From NCBI GenBank assembly GCA_036506495.1, contig DASXRQ010000101.1, positions 1 to 22,374 on the forward strand: 22,374 bases of DNA, in the 5' to 3' direction. How positions within the stretch are numbered: the first letter of the stretch is position 1; every line of letters starts with the position of its first letter. The notes below the pieces were generated by a model. It ran no database searches and was not told the origin of the DNA. It saw only the letters and a list, made by a program, of their open reading frames with translations. Below, one piece after another: positions 1-7,473 of this stretch. A program made the position numbers and the translations under genes. Source of the DNA: DASXRC01 sp036506495 (GTDB lineage: Bacteria > Actinomycetota > Actinomycetes > Mycobacteriales > Micromonosporaceae).

Positions 1-587
1 GAGGAGACCGCCTCGACGTCGTAGGCATCCTCGAGGGCCTCCAGGCCGTCCCAGATGCGGACGCCGCGGCCGAGCACGATCGGGACCTGGACGAGATGCA
101 TGTGGTCGACGAGCCCGGCGGCGAGGAAGTCGCGTACGACGGTGGGGCCGCCGCCGATCCGGACGTCCTGGCCATCGGCTGCTTCGCGGGCGGTCTCGAG
201 CGCCTGGGCCGGGGCGGCGTCGAGGAAGTGGAACGTGGTGCCGCCCTCCATCTCGATCGAGGGCCGCGGGCGGTGCGTGAGCACGAAGGTCGGTGTGTGG
301 AACGGCGGGTTCGGGCCCCACCAGCCCTTCCACTCCGGGTCGTCCTGCCAGCCGGGCGGGCCGAACTTGTTGGCACCCATGATCTCGGCGCCGATGCCGT
401 AACTGTGGCGCTCGGCGAAGGCGTCGTCGACTCCGGCGGTTCCACCCGCGTCCCAGAACCGGGTACCGAACATCCACTCGTGCAGACGCTCGCCCGCGTG
501 GCCGAACGGTGCATCAGCGGACTGCGGCTCGCCGGTGGCGAAGCCGTCGAGGGAGATGGACAAGTTGTGGATCCGTGTGCGTGACAT
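1..587 (-). CDS. Dihydrofolate reductase family protein (RibD C-terminal-like), C-terminus cut by the window edge
   Basis: The protein starts MSRTRIHNLSISLDGF and reads without interruption for 195 codons to the left edge, so only its last residues are missing. The ATG at 585-587 has a GAGGAG Shine-Dalgarno 7 nt upstream. Family signatures are the N-terminal 'SISLDGF' strand, 'GAEIMGANKFGPPGW', 'PFHTPTFVLTHRPRP', 'GGTTFHF', 'VRIGGGPTVVRDFLAAG' and 'VPIVLGRGVRIWDG'. The glycine-rich segment is the probable NADPH-binding part. The family comprises putative NADPH-dependent reductases related to bacterial DHFR and the RibD reductase domain; the substrate of this subgroup is unknown. It is transcribed divergently from an HxlR-type regulator, now degenerate, that may once have controlled it. 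The family call is firm; the function is not assignable. Confidence 0.9.
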   Translation of the reverse strand, partial: MSRTRIHNLSISLDGFATGEPQSADAPFGHAGERLHEWMFGTRFWDAGGTAGVDDAFAERHSYGIGAEIMGANKFGPPGWQDDPEWKGWWGPNPPFHTPTFVLTHRPRPSIEMEGGTTFHFLDAAPAQALETAREAADGQDVRIGGGPTVVRDFLAAGLVDHMHLVQVPIVLGRGVRIWDGLEALEDAYDVEAVS

Positions 588-599
588 CGGCGCGCTCCT

Positions 600-624
600 C
601 GATTGGTGATGCGCTTTGCAATCG
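600..624. promoter_or_regulatory. Possible operator: inverted repeat CGATTG-N13-CAATCG
   Basis: A 6-bp perfect inverted repeat lies in the short divergent interval between the DHFR-like gene (start 587) and the HxlR remnant (start 646). HxlR/MarR-type regulators usually bind such dyads in the divergent promoter they share with their target. The arms are short, so this is only a candidate. Confidence 0.3.
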
Positions 625-645
625 GTTCTAGGGAGACTGACCAGG

Positions 646-893
646 GTGACCGGAGATTCTCATCGGCCGCCGAGGTCGGGATGCGCGATCAACGCCGTCA
701 TCGAGGTGCTCGGCGACCCGTGGTCGATGCTCGTGCTGCGCGACGTGATCCTCGGCGACCGGCGCCACTTCCGCGAGCTGCTCCATAGCTCGGCGGAGGA
801 ATCGCGTCCAACATCCTCAGCAGCCGGCACAAGCGGCTGGTAGCGGCGGGCCTGCTCACCCGGGAGGAGGCGACGCATGGGCAGCGGGCGGCG
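646..893 (+). pseudogene. HxlR-family transcriptional regulator, frameshifted and truncated at the 3' end
   Basis: From a GTG at 646 with GGGAG 10 nt upstream, the reading gives the HxlR winged-helix hallmark 'SGCAINAVIEVLGDPW' followed by 'SMLVLRDVILGDRRHFREL'. At about 800 the match leaves this frame and continues in the next one with 'GIASNILSSRHKRLVAAGLL' then 'TREEATHGQRAA'. Restoring one base in the GCGGAGGAATCG stretch joins the two parts. The rest of the winged helix and the C-terminal helix ('YSLTEAG...' in intact members) are absent: similarity stops near 890, where the sequence becomes the antisense of another gene's remnant. Both lesions make a functional regulator unlikely. It sits divergent from a DHFR-like reductase, the usual type of neighbour for such regulators. 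The frameshift alone could be a sequencing error; the missing 3' half could not. Confidence 0.8.
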
Positions 894-1123
894 GCGGCCC
901 GTGGCTCGCCGGCCGGGACGCCGAGCTCGGCGAGCGAAACCAGCCGCCAGTGCGCACCGGTCCACTTGCGGTAGGGATGCGACTCGGACTCCGGGCCGGC
1001 CAGCAGGGCCTGCACCCACGGTCCGTCGACGGGCGTGGGTCCGTGCTCGTCGAGCAGGTCGCGCCGCGCGAGCGCGACCACCGCGGGCTCCGGGCAGCCG
1101 AGCAGCCACTCCACTGCGTTCAT
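894..1123 (-). pseudogene. N-terminal remnant of a hypothetical actinobacterial protein ('KWTGAHWRLVSLAELG' type)
   Basis: The reading from an ATG at 1121-1123 begins 'MNAVEWLLGCPEPAVVALAR', then has 'GPWVQALLAG', 'HPYRKWTGAHWRLVSLAELG' and 'VPAGEPRAA'. This resembles the N-terminus of a family of longer actinobacterial proteins of unknown function with repeated helical, prenyltransferase/squalene-cyclase-like architecture; I place it there from memory, not from a search. After about 76 residues the similarity ends exactly where the opposing HxlR remnant ends. The open frame beyond that point is antisense of HxlR. No Shine-Dalgarno is present, but a GATAAT box stands 6 nt before the ATG. Reading it as a 3'-truncated gene is an inference from the shared breakpoint. 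Confidence 0.5.
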
Positions 1124-1129
1124 CTGGGC

Positions 1130-1135
1130 ATTATC
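1130..1135 (-). promoter_or_regulatory. -10 box (GATAAT) of a probable leaderless promoter
   Basis: On the minus strand GATAAT is followed by exactly 6 nt and then the ATG of the remnant at 1123. That puts the expected transcription start at or next to the start codon. No recognisable -35 hexamer or Shine-Dalgarno is seen. It lies back to back with the matching element of the DAHP synthase gene 44 bp away. Confidence 0.4.
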
Positions 1136-1178
1136 GATCCGGGTCGTGCCCCGCGCCGGCCACCCCGCGCGCCGGCCG

Positions 1179-1184
1179 TAGGCT
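1179..1184 (+). promoter_or_regulatory. -10 box (TAGGCT) of a probable leaderless promoter for DAHP synthase
   Basis: TAGGCT fits the actinobacterial TANNNT -10 pattern and ends 6 nt before the ATG at 1191. There is no Shine-Dalgarno sequence in front of that ATG. The arrangement supports this start codon and a leaderless mRNA. No clear -35 is visible. Confidence 0.45.
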
Positions 1185-1190
1185 TCGTCC

Positions 1191-2579
1191 ATGCGCCACG
1201 AGTGGCACGAGTTCCGCAACCCTGGTCTCGAGATCGGGCGACCGGGCGACCACGCCGAGGTCGCGGCCCTGGGCCTGGACCGATGGCGGAGCCTGCCGCG
1301 GGCTCAGATGCCACCGTGGCCGGACCAGACCGTGGTGGACGAGGTGTGCGCGGTGCTCAACACCGTGCCGTCGATCGTGGCTCCCTACGAGGTGATCGAG
1401 CTGCGCGAGCGCCTCGCGCTCGTGTGCGAGGGCAAGGCGTTCCTGCTGCAGGGCGGGGACTGCGCGGAGACGTTCGCCGACAACACCGAGGGGCACCTGC
1501 TGGCCAACGCGCGCACCCTGCTGCAGATGGCCGTGGTGCTGACCTACGGTGCCAGCCTGCCGGTGGTCAAGGTGGCGCGTGTCGCCGGGCAGTACACGAA
1601 GCCGCGCTCAGCGCCGATCGACGCGCTCGGCCTGCCCGCGTACCGCGGTGACATGATTAACTCGCTGGCGCCGACGCCGGAGGCGCGGGTCGCGGATCCG
1701 CAGCGGATGATCCGGGCGTACGCCAACGCGTCCAGCGCGATGAACATGCTCCGGGCGTACCTGGGTGGGGGTCTGGCCGACCTGCACGCCGTGCATGACT
1801 GGAACAAGGGGTTCGTGCGCACGTCGCCGGCGGGCGAGCGGTATGAGGCGATCGCCCGTGAGATCGACCGGGCGCTCGCGTTCATCCGCGCGTGCGGCAT
1901 GACTGACGACGAGGCGCTGCGCACGGTCACCCTCTACTGCTCGCACGAGGCGCTCGCCCTGGAGTACGACCGGGCGTTGACTCGGGTGGTGAAAGGCAGC
2001 GCGTACGCCCTCTCGGGCCACTTCCTGTGGGTCGGCGAGCGGACTCGCCAGATCGACGGCGCACACGTGGACTTCGTCTCCCGGCTGGCGAATCCGATCG
2101 GCGTCAAGCTCGGCCCGACCGCAACCCCGGAGCAGGCCATCGAGCTGTGCGAGCGGCTCAACCCGGACAACGTGCCGGGCCGGCTCACGCTGGTCAGCCG
2201 CATGGGCAACCAGAAGGTCCGCGACACCCTGCCGCCGATCATCGAGAAGGTCCGGGCGGCCGGCCACAAGGTGGTCTGGCAGTGCGACCCGATGCACGGC
2301 AACACGATCGAGTCCTCCAACGGCTACAAGACGCGGCACTTCGACCGCGTCGTCGACGAGGTGCTCGGCTACTTCGAGGTGCACCGGGAGCTGGCGAGCC
2401 ACCCGGGCGGGCTGCACGTGGAGCTGACCGGCGAGGACGTCACCGAGTGCCTCGGCGGCGCGCAGGCGATCGAGGACCACAACCTGCCCGACCGCTACGA
2501 GACCGCGTGTGACCCCCGGCTGAACACCCAGCAGTCGCTGGAACTGGCCTTCCTCGTGGCGGAGATGGTTCGCGGGTAG
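1191..2579 (+). CDS. aroG: 3-deoxy-7-phosphoheptulonate synthase, class II (DAHP synthase)
   Basis: This 462-residue cytoplasmic enzyme condenses phosphoenolpyruvate and erythrose 4-phosphate, the first step of the shikimate pathway to aromatic amino acids. Class II hallmarks are 'LLQGGDCAETF', 'KVARVAGQYTKPRS', 'YRGDMINS', 'SHFLWVGERTRQIDGAHVDF', 'VWQCDPMHGNT' and 'HVELTGEDVTECLGG'. The metal ligands known from the M. tuberculosis enzyme are all present: Cys91, His369, Glu411 and Asp441. Length is normal for the class. The N-terminus ('MRHEWHEFRNPGLEIGRPGD') differs from the mycobacterial one, where the allosteric elements lie, so feedback properties may differ. The start is supported by a TANNNT box 6 nt upstream rather than by a Shine-Dalgarno. 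Its partner in synteny, the kinase, lies 6 kb to the right. The call is secure. Confidence 0.97.
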   Translation: MRHEWHEFRNPGLEIGRPGDHAEVAALGLDRWRSLPRAQMPPWPDQTVVDEVCAVLNTVPSIVAPYEVIELRERLALVCEGKAFLLQGGDCAETFADNTEGHLLANARTLLQMAVVLTYGASLPVVKVARVAGQYTKPRSAPIDALGLPAYRGDMINSLAPTPEARVADPQRMIRAYANASSAMNMLRAYLGGGLADLHAVHDWNKGFVRTSPAGERYEAIAREIDRALAFIRACGMTDDEALRTVTLYCSHEALALEYDRALTRVVKGSAYALSGHFLWVGERTRQIDGAHVDFVSRLANPIGVKLGPTATPEQAIELCERLNPDNVPGRLTLVSRMGNQKVRDTLPPIIEKVRAAGHKVVWQCDPMHGNTIESSNGYKTRHFDRVVDEVLGYFEVHRELASHPGGLHVELTGEDVTECLGGAQAIEDHNLPDRYETACDPRLNTQQSLELAFLVAEMVRG

Positions 2580-2618
2580 CGCGCATCAGATCGTTGCGCC
2601 TTTGCCTCGGCGCGCCGT

Positions 2619-4505
2619 TCAGCGGGCGCCGACGAGCTGGCGAGCCGCGGCTGCGATGTGGTCGGCGTCGATGCCGGCCCAGGCGAGCAGTTCCGCGCCG
2701 GAGCCGGAGCCCGGCATGCCACGGACGGCGAGGCGAGCGATGCGCAGGTTCGACGCTCCGGCGGCGAGCAGCGCGTCGCTGACTGCTGCGCCGAGGCCGC
2801 CTTCTGGGTGGTGGTCTTCGGCGACGACGATGCGGCCGGCCGTGGCGGCGGCCGCGGCCGTGAGAGCGGCGGTGTCGATGGGCTTGACGGAGTAGCAGTC
2901 GATGACCCGGGCCTGGAGGCCTTGCCGGAGCAGGAGGTCGGCGGCGTGGAGGCAGGCGTGCAGAGTGACGCCGGCGCCGATGAGTGTCACGTCGTCGTGG
3001 TCGCCGGACCGGAGCAGCTTCGAGCCGCCGACGGGGAAGGCCTCCCCGTCGGGGTAGAGGACGGGGTACGCGCCGCGGGTGGTGCGCAGGTAGCTGATTC
3101 CCGGCGTGGTGGCCATGGCGTCGACGAGCGCAACAGTGCTCGTGGCGTCGCTGGGGTAGAGCACCGTCGCCCCGTGCACGACCCGGAACATGGCGAGGTC
3201 TTCCAGCCCCATCTGGGACGGGCCGTCGGCACCGATCTCCACACCGGCGTGCGAGCCGATCAAGCGCACGTCGACGCCGGAGATGGCACCCATCCGGATG
3301 AAGTCGTACGCCCGGGTCAGGAACGCCGCGAAGGTGGACGCGAAGGGGCGGTAGCCGCGGACGGCAAGGCCCGTCGCCGCGGCGACGAGCTGCTGCTCGG
3401 CGATGAACATTTCGAAGTACCGGTCGGGGTAGGTGTGGGCAAACTCGTTGGCGTAGGTGGAGTTGCTCACCTCACCGTCGAGCGCCACCACCTGTGGGTC
3501 GCGGGCGCCGAGCGCGACGAGGGCGTCCCCGTAGGCCTTGCGGGTGGCCACCGCGTCACCGACCGCGTACTGAGGCCGCTTCGCCTCGGGCGTCGCCGCC
3601 GGCGCCGCGGCGTCCGCGTCGGGAGCCGGGCTGGGGCGCGGGCCGCGCAGCACCAGATCGTGGATCCCGTCGAGCTCGGCGATGGCGCGGGCGGCCATGT
3701 CGTCAGGGAACGGCTTGCCGTGCCAATCCGGGCTGTCCTCGACCTCGGCGAAGCCGCGGCCCTTGATCGTCTTGGCCAGGACGACGGTGGGCTGCCCGTC
3801 GGGGTCTTCGGCCGTGGTCAGGACCCTGTCGATGGCGGCCAGGTCGTGGCCGTCGACCATGAGGACGCGGGCGCCGAAGGCTTCGGCCCGACGCGCATAG
3901 GCGTTCAGGTCCCAACCGAGCTCGGTCGGTCCGCGTTGGCCGAGGCGGTTGACGTCGACGATGGCGATGAGGTTGGACAGCCGGTAGTAGGACGCCTTGT
4001 CCAGCGCCTCCCAGATGGACCCCTCGGTCAGCTCGCTGTCCCCGCAGAGCACCCAGATGCGGTAGGACCGCCGCTCCAGGTACTTGCCGGCCAACGCGAT
4101 GCCCACGGCGTCCGGCAGTCCCTGCCCCAGTGAGCCCGTGGCGACATCCACCCAGGGCAGGACGGGGGTCGGGTGGCCTTGCAGGCGCTCCCCGAACCGC
4201 CGATAGCCCGTCATCAGCTCGTGTTCGGACACCACGCCGACAGCCTTGAACACCGCGTACAGCAGCGGGGAGGCGTGCCCCTTGGAGAAGATCATGTGAT
4301 CGTTGGCGGGCGAGCTCGGATCGTCCCAGTCATAACGCAGGTGCCGGGCGATGAGCACGGCGAGCAGATCGGCCGCGGACATGCTAGACGTGGGATGCCC
4401 GGACCCGGCGCTCGTGCTGGAGCGGATCGAGTCGACCCGAAGCTGAGCGGCCAGCTGGGCCAGCGCCTCAAGGTTCGTCTCGGACGTAAACGGGATCGCA
4501 GTCAT
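2619..4505 (-). CDS. tkt: Transketolase (single-chain, mammalian-like subtype)
   Basis: This 628-residue thiamine-diphosphate enzyme moves two-carbon ketol units between sugar phosphates in the pentose phosphate pathway; it can supply the erythrose 4-phosphate used by the adjacent DAHP synthase. The ATG at 4503-4505 has GGAGG 7 nt upstream. The N-terminal TPP domain shows His37 (GSGHP), His77 (SKGHASP), His111 and the TPP-Mg segment 'CGDSELTEGSIWEALD' with Asn186 ('DVNRLGQRG'). The usual GDG is GDS here, as in the bacterial relatives of mammalian transketolase. After an Ala/Pro linker near 340 come the pyrimidine-binding domain, with the catalytic Glu in 'FEMFIAEQQLV', and the C-terminal domain ('ARVIDCYSVKPID'). 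The gene is convergent with DAHP synthase, 39 bp apart. The reading frame stays open far upstream of the start, but that part is the DUF4262 remnant, not transketolase. Confidence 0.95.
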   Translation of the reverse strand: MTAIPFTSETNLEALAQLAAQLRVDSIRSSTSAGSGHPTSSMSAADLLAVLIARHLRYDWDDPSSPANDHMIFSKGHASPLLYAVFKAVGVVSEHELMTGYRRFGERLQGHPTPVLPWVDVATGSLGQGLPDAVGIALAGKYLERRSYRIWVLCGDSELTEGSIWEALDKASYYRLSNLIAIVDVNRLGQRGPTELGWDLNAYARRAEAFGARVLMVDGHDLAAIDRVLTTAEDPDGQPTVVLAKTIKGRGFAEVEDSPDWHGKPFPDDMAARAIAELDGIHDLVLRGPRPSPAPDADAAAPAATPEAKRPQYAVGDAVATRKAYGDALVALGARDPQVVALDGEVSNSTYANEFAHTYPDRYFEMFIAEQQLVAAATGLAVRGYRPFASTFAAFLTRAYDFIRMGAISGVDVRLIGSHAGVEIGADGPSQMGLEDLAMFRVVHGATVLYPSDATSTVALVDAMATTPGISYLRTTRGAYPVLYPDGEAFPVGGSKLLRSGDHDDVTLIGAGVTLHACLHAADLLLRQGLQARVIDCYSVKPIDTAALTAAAAATAGRIVVAEDHHPEGGLGAAVSDALLAAGASNLRIARLAVRGMPGSGSGAELLAWAGIDADHIAAAARQLVGAR

Positions 4506-4639
4506 GGTGCTGCCTCCTATCCGCCGATCATCACACTCCACATCATGCTGCGGCGCCGGACACGTGCATTCGCGGCCAGCCGCCAGCCCGGCGTACCAGC
4601 TAGCGGCAATCGTGGGACACCTGGGGCCGCGGGTCCGAG

Positions 4640-5147
4640 TCAGGCGCGGAACGTGCCCGGTCGCGGCTGCATCTCCGGAGCCGCGTAGCCGTCGTCCCAC
4701 GGGAATCGGCCGGCGGTGTCGTCGTAGCTGAGCTGTAGGACGGCACGGAGTGCTCGTCCGCCCGCTGGTAGTACCGGTTCGCCGTGACACGATCTCGCCA
4801 GGGTTCGGCACGTCCTCGGGGATGATGCGATGTGGCCACGTGTCGAATTCGATGAGCTGGCCGGGCAGCAGCGTCGTGCCCGACCGGACGCGCTCGCCCA
4901 GATCGTTGAGCACGCCGGCCGCAGTGCCCGGTGGTACGCCGAAGATCAGTAGCTCCGGGTGGTGCAGCCCGAACAGCCCGACGGTGTACGCGAACGGCGG
5001 CCCATCGTCGTCGGCACCGCCGTCGCACCCGGGGCGGTCGCAGCCGCCGCCACCCACATACTCGATGTACCACCCGTACCGCCTGACAATCGCGGTGATA
5101 TTGGCATCGACCTGGTCGAGCCAGGCCTGGGTTCGATAATCAGTCAC
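4640..5147 (-). pseudogene. DUF4262 protein gene with two frameshifts
   Basis: The start is a GTG at 5145-5147 with a GGAGGGG Shine-Dalgarno. Frame 1 encodes 'VTDYRTQAWLDQVDANI', then 'GWYIEYVGGGG', 'PPFAYTVGLFGLHHPELLIFG' in two adjoining stretches, and 'PGQLIEFDTWPHRIIPEDV' up to 'PGEIV' near 4795. The family continues in a second frame with 'TANRYYQRADEHSVPS', and after about 4740 in a third with 'VLQLSYDDTAGRFPWDDGYA' and 'PEMQPRPGTFRA' before a TGA at 4640-4642. Each switch is repaired by adding one base. DUF4262 has no known biochemical role. Because of the frameshifts, the first frame lacks a stop and stays open into transketolase, 135 bp downstream. Sequencing errors are a real alternative, since the coding content of all three segments looks well preserved. 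Confidence 0.8.
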
Positions 5148-5319
5148 TGACCCCTCCGGGAGGCGTAGCCGAGGCGTGACGGAGGCGACGCTAGGCGCGG
5201 GGTCCGACAGAAATCGCGCGGAAGGGCCAGCCGATCGAGCGTCTGCGATAACGGCCGACGGGCCGCCCCGGTCGGGGATCCGGCATGCTGGGCGGGGGAG
5301 CGACACGCGAGGAGGACGA

Positions 5320-6351
5320 GTGGCCGAGCCGGTAGTTGATCTGCGCAGCGACACGGTGACCAAGCCGACCGACGAGATGCGACGGGCGATGGCGGAGGCG
5401 CCGGTCGGCGACGATGTGTATGGCGAGGATCCGAGTGTCAACGAGCTCGAGGCGTATACCGCCGAGCTGTTCGGCCACGAGGCCGCCATGTTCACGCCGA
5501 CCGGCTCGATGGCGAACCAGATCGCGATCCAGATCCTCGTGCCGCCCGCGAACGAGCTGCTCTGTGACGCCGACGCGCACGTGGTGACGTATGAGATCGG
5601 GGCGGCCGCGGCGTACGGCGGGGTATCGACGCGGACCTGGCCGGCGGTCGGCGCCGACGTGGACTCCGACACGGTCGCCGGGATGATCCGACCGGACGGG
5701 TACTGGGCCGTCCCCACCCGGGCGATCGCCGTCGAGCAGACCCACAACCGGGGCGGCGGAGGCGTCATCCCGCTCGGCACGCTGCAGGCGCTTCGCCGGG
5801 TCGCCGACGAGGCCGGGGTCGCGCTGCACTGCGACGGCGCCCGGATCTGGCACGCGCACGTCGCCGACGGGGTGCCGCTGACGACGTACGGCGCGCTGTT
5901 CGACACCTTGTCGGTGTGCCTGTCGAAGGGTCTCGGCGCGCCGGTCGGGTCGCTCGTCATCGGCTCGGCCGAGAAGGTCGAGCGGGCCCGGTGGATCCGC
6001 AAGCGGATGGGCGGCGGCATGCGCCAGGCGGGCATCCTCGCCGCGGCCGGCCGGTACGCCCTGCGCCACCACGTCGACCGGCTCGCCGACGACCACGCGC
6101 GGGCACGCCGTCTCGCCGAGGCGCTGGCCCCGTTCGGGATCGTGGACGCCGCGCGCGTGCGTACCAACATCGTGCCCCTGGACCTGACGAAGTCCACACT
6201 GGACGTTCCGTCGTTCGCGGCGGAGGCACGGGCGCGGGGCGTACTCGTGTCGGTGCTCGGCCCCCGCAGCGCGCGCTTGGTCACTCACCTCGACCTCGAT
6301 GACGCCGCTACCGACCGGGCGATCGAGGAGTTGACCGCGATCCTGCGATAG
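5320..6351 (+). CDS. ltaE: Low-specificity L-threonine aldolase
   Basis: This 343-residue PLP enzyme of fold type I, beta-eliminating lyase family, cleaves L-threonine or L-allo-threonine to glycine and acetaldehyde. The GTG at 5320 is chosen because AGGAG lies 5 nt upstream and the protein then begins 'VAEPVVDLRSDTVTKPTDEM', the normal N-terminus of the family. Other signatures are 'VGDDVYGEDPSVNELE', 'ALFTPTGSMANQ'-type ('AMFTPTGSMANQIA' here), 'EQTHNRGGGGVIPL', 'LHCDGARIWHA' (the Asp and Arg contact the cofactor) and 'SVCLSKGLGAPVGS', whose Lys203 should form the Schiff base. Length is typical. The gene is divergent from the DUF4262 remnant, with 172 bp between starts, and convergent with a GNAT gene only 7 bp away. 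Confidence 0.95.
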   Translation: MAEPVVDLRSDTVTKPTDEMRRAMAEAPVGDDVYGEDPSVNELEAYTAELFGHEAAMFTPTGSMANQIAIQILVPPANELLCDADAHVVTYEIGAAAAYGGVSTRTWPAVGADVDSDTVAGMIRPDGYWAVPTRAIAVEQTHNRGGGGVIPLGTLQALRRVADEAGVALHCDGARIWHAHVADGVPLTTYGALFDTLSVCLSKGLGAPVGSLVIGSAEKVERARWIRKRMGGGMRQAGILAAAGRYALRHHVDRLADDHARARRLAEALAPFGIVDAARVRTNIVPLDLTKSTLDVPSFAAEARARGVLVSVLGPRSARLVTHLDLDDAATDRAIEELTAILR

Positions 6352-6358
6352 GCCGGAC

Positions 6359-6946
6359 TCAGCCTGCGGGGCGTCGCATCACGACGCGGCGGCCGGTGGA
6401 CGGGCGGGCGTGCTCCGTGAACCCGGCCCGGGCAAACTGCGCCACCGTCCCGGTAAACAGCTCGGCCGCGGGCGGCGTCCGGCCGGCCGCGGTGTTGACC
6501 GGGTAGCCCTCCAGGACGGCCGCGCCCTCGTCGCGGGCGTACCCGACGGCCGCGTCGAGCAGTGCGCCCGCCACACCGGTGCGCCGGCTCCGCCGGGCGA
6601 TGAAGAAGCAGGGCACCGACCACACCCCGGGCTCGCCGGGATCCGCCGGCTTGAGCGCGGGCGAGCGCAGGATCCGGGGGTACGCCGAGCGTGGCGCGAC
6701 CGCGGCCCAGCCAATCGGTGCGCCGTCGCCGGTGTACGCCAAGAGGCCCACGGGTTCGCCGCGCCGGACCACGGCCTCGAGCGCGGCGTGGTTGCCGGCG
6801 TTGCCGTTCTGGCCAAACTCCCGGCCGGGGATGCGCCACCACATGCACCAGCAGCCGGAGTACGCGCCGCTCGGCCCGAACAGGTCGGTCAGGTCGGCCC
6901 ATCGGTCGGCGTCGACTGGGAACACCTCGATCGCCACGGTGCCCAT
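6359..6946 (-). CDS. GNAT-family N-acetyltransferase with 'GCWCMWWR' motif
   Basis: The protein has 195 residues. The N-terminus 'VAIEVFPVDADRWADLTDLF' and the Cys/Trp-rich 'YSGCWCMWWRIPGREF' (about 29-44) mark a distinct GNAT subfamily in actinobacteria. 'PVGLLAYTGDGAPIGWAAVA' is the beta2-beta3 core, 'VPCFFIARRSRRTGVAGALL' is the motif-A strand and acetyl-CoA pyrophosphate loop (R-R-T-G-V-A), and 'FTGTVAQFARAGFTEHAR' is the C-terminal motif. The substrate is unknown. The start lies 15 nt after the bacterioferritin stop on the same strand and lacks a good Shine-Dalgarno of its own, so it is probably the last gene of a bfd-bfr-GNAT operon, translated by coupling. A role in iron metabolism is not implied by sequence. 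Confidence 0.88.
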   Translation of the reverse strand: MGTVAIEVFPVDADRWADLTDLFGPSGAYSGCWCMWWRIPGREFGQNGNAGNHAALEAVVRRGEPVGLLAYTGDGAPIGWAAVAPRSAYPRILRSPALKPADPGEPGVWSVPCFFIARRSRRTGVAGALLDAAVGYARDEGAAVLEGYPVNTAAGRTPPAAELFTGTVAQFARAGFTEHARPSTGRRVVMRRPAG

Positions 6947-6961
6947 CGTGGCACGGGCGGA

Positions 6962-7444
6962 TCAGCCGGCCTCGGGATGCTGCGTCACGTTCTGCAGGTA
7001 GAGCGGCTCGCCGAGCTTCTCGATGAGCCCGAGCTGCGTTTCGAGGTAGTCGATGTGGTGCTCCTCGTCGGCGAGGATGTCCTCAAAGATGCCGGCGGAG
7101 GTCACGTCGCCCACCGAGCGCATGTACTCGATGCCCCGGCGCAGTCGTTCGACCGCCTCGAGCTCGATTTTCATGTCGCACTCGAACATCTCCCTGACGT
7201 TCTCGCCGATCCGGAGGGCGAAGAGCTTCTGGTAGTTGGGCAGGCCCTCGAGGAAGAGGATGCGGTCGGTGAGCAACTCGGCGTGGCGCATCTCGTCGAT
7301 GGACTCGTGCCTGGTGTGCGCGGCCAGCTTGGTGTAGCCGAGGTTCTCCTGCATCTTCGCGTGCAGGAAGTACTGGTTGATCGCGGTCAGCTCCGCGGTG
7401 AGCTGCTCGTTGAGGAACTCGACCACGCGCGCGTTACCCTGCAT
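6962..7444 (-). CDS. bfr: Bacterioferritin (haem-containing ferritin)
   Basis: This 160-residue cytoplasmic iron-storage protein forms a 24-subunit shell that oxidises Fe(II) and stores Fe(III) mineral. All dinuclear ferroxidase ligands are at their canonical positions: Glu18, Glu51, His54, Glu94, Glu127 and His130. The haem-ligating Met52 is present in 'SIDEMRHAELL', so this is the haem-binding form. Start ATG 7442-7444 ('MQGNARVVEFLNEQLTAELT') gives the standard N-terminus. An in-frame GTG slightly upstream is possible but would add non-family residues. The gene follows bfd by 29 bp on the same strand, the physiological partner arrangement, since Bfd reduces the core for iron release. The iron-box-like element before bfd would control both. 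Confidence 0.97.
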   Translation of the reverse strand: MQGNARVVEFLNEQLTAELTAINQYFLHAKMQENLGYTKLAAHTRHESIDEMRHAELLTDRILFLEGLPNYQKLFALRIGENVREMFECDMKIELEAVERLRRGIEYMRSVGDVTSAGIFEDILADEEHHIDYLETQLGLIEKLGEPLYLQNVTQHPEAG

Positions 7445-7473
7445 GGCGCCGAGGATAGTGGCGGGTTCCACCG

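Noticed and set aside
55..584. Plus-strand open frames over the left-edge gene
   Set aside because: The minus strand encodes a clear DHFR-family protein with Shine-Dalgarno; the plus-strand frames resemble nothing.
894..1219. Intact minus-strand gene of 173 residues reaching from 1219 to 698
   Set aside because: The left half is antisense to the HxlR remnant; only the first 76 residues after 1123 look like a protein family.
4506..6284. Long uninterrupted minus-strand frame upstream of transketolase, suggesting a protein over 1200 residues
   Set aside because: The upstream part is antisense to threonine aldolase and then the first frame of the broken DUF4262 gene. Transketolase similarity and a good Shine-Dalgarno begin at 4505.
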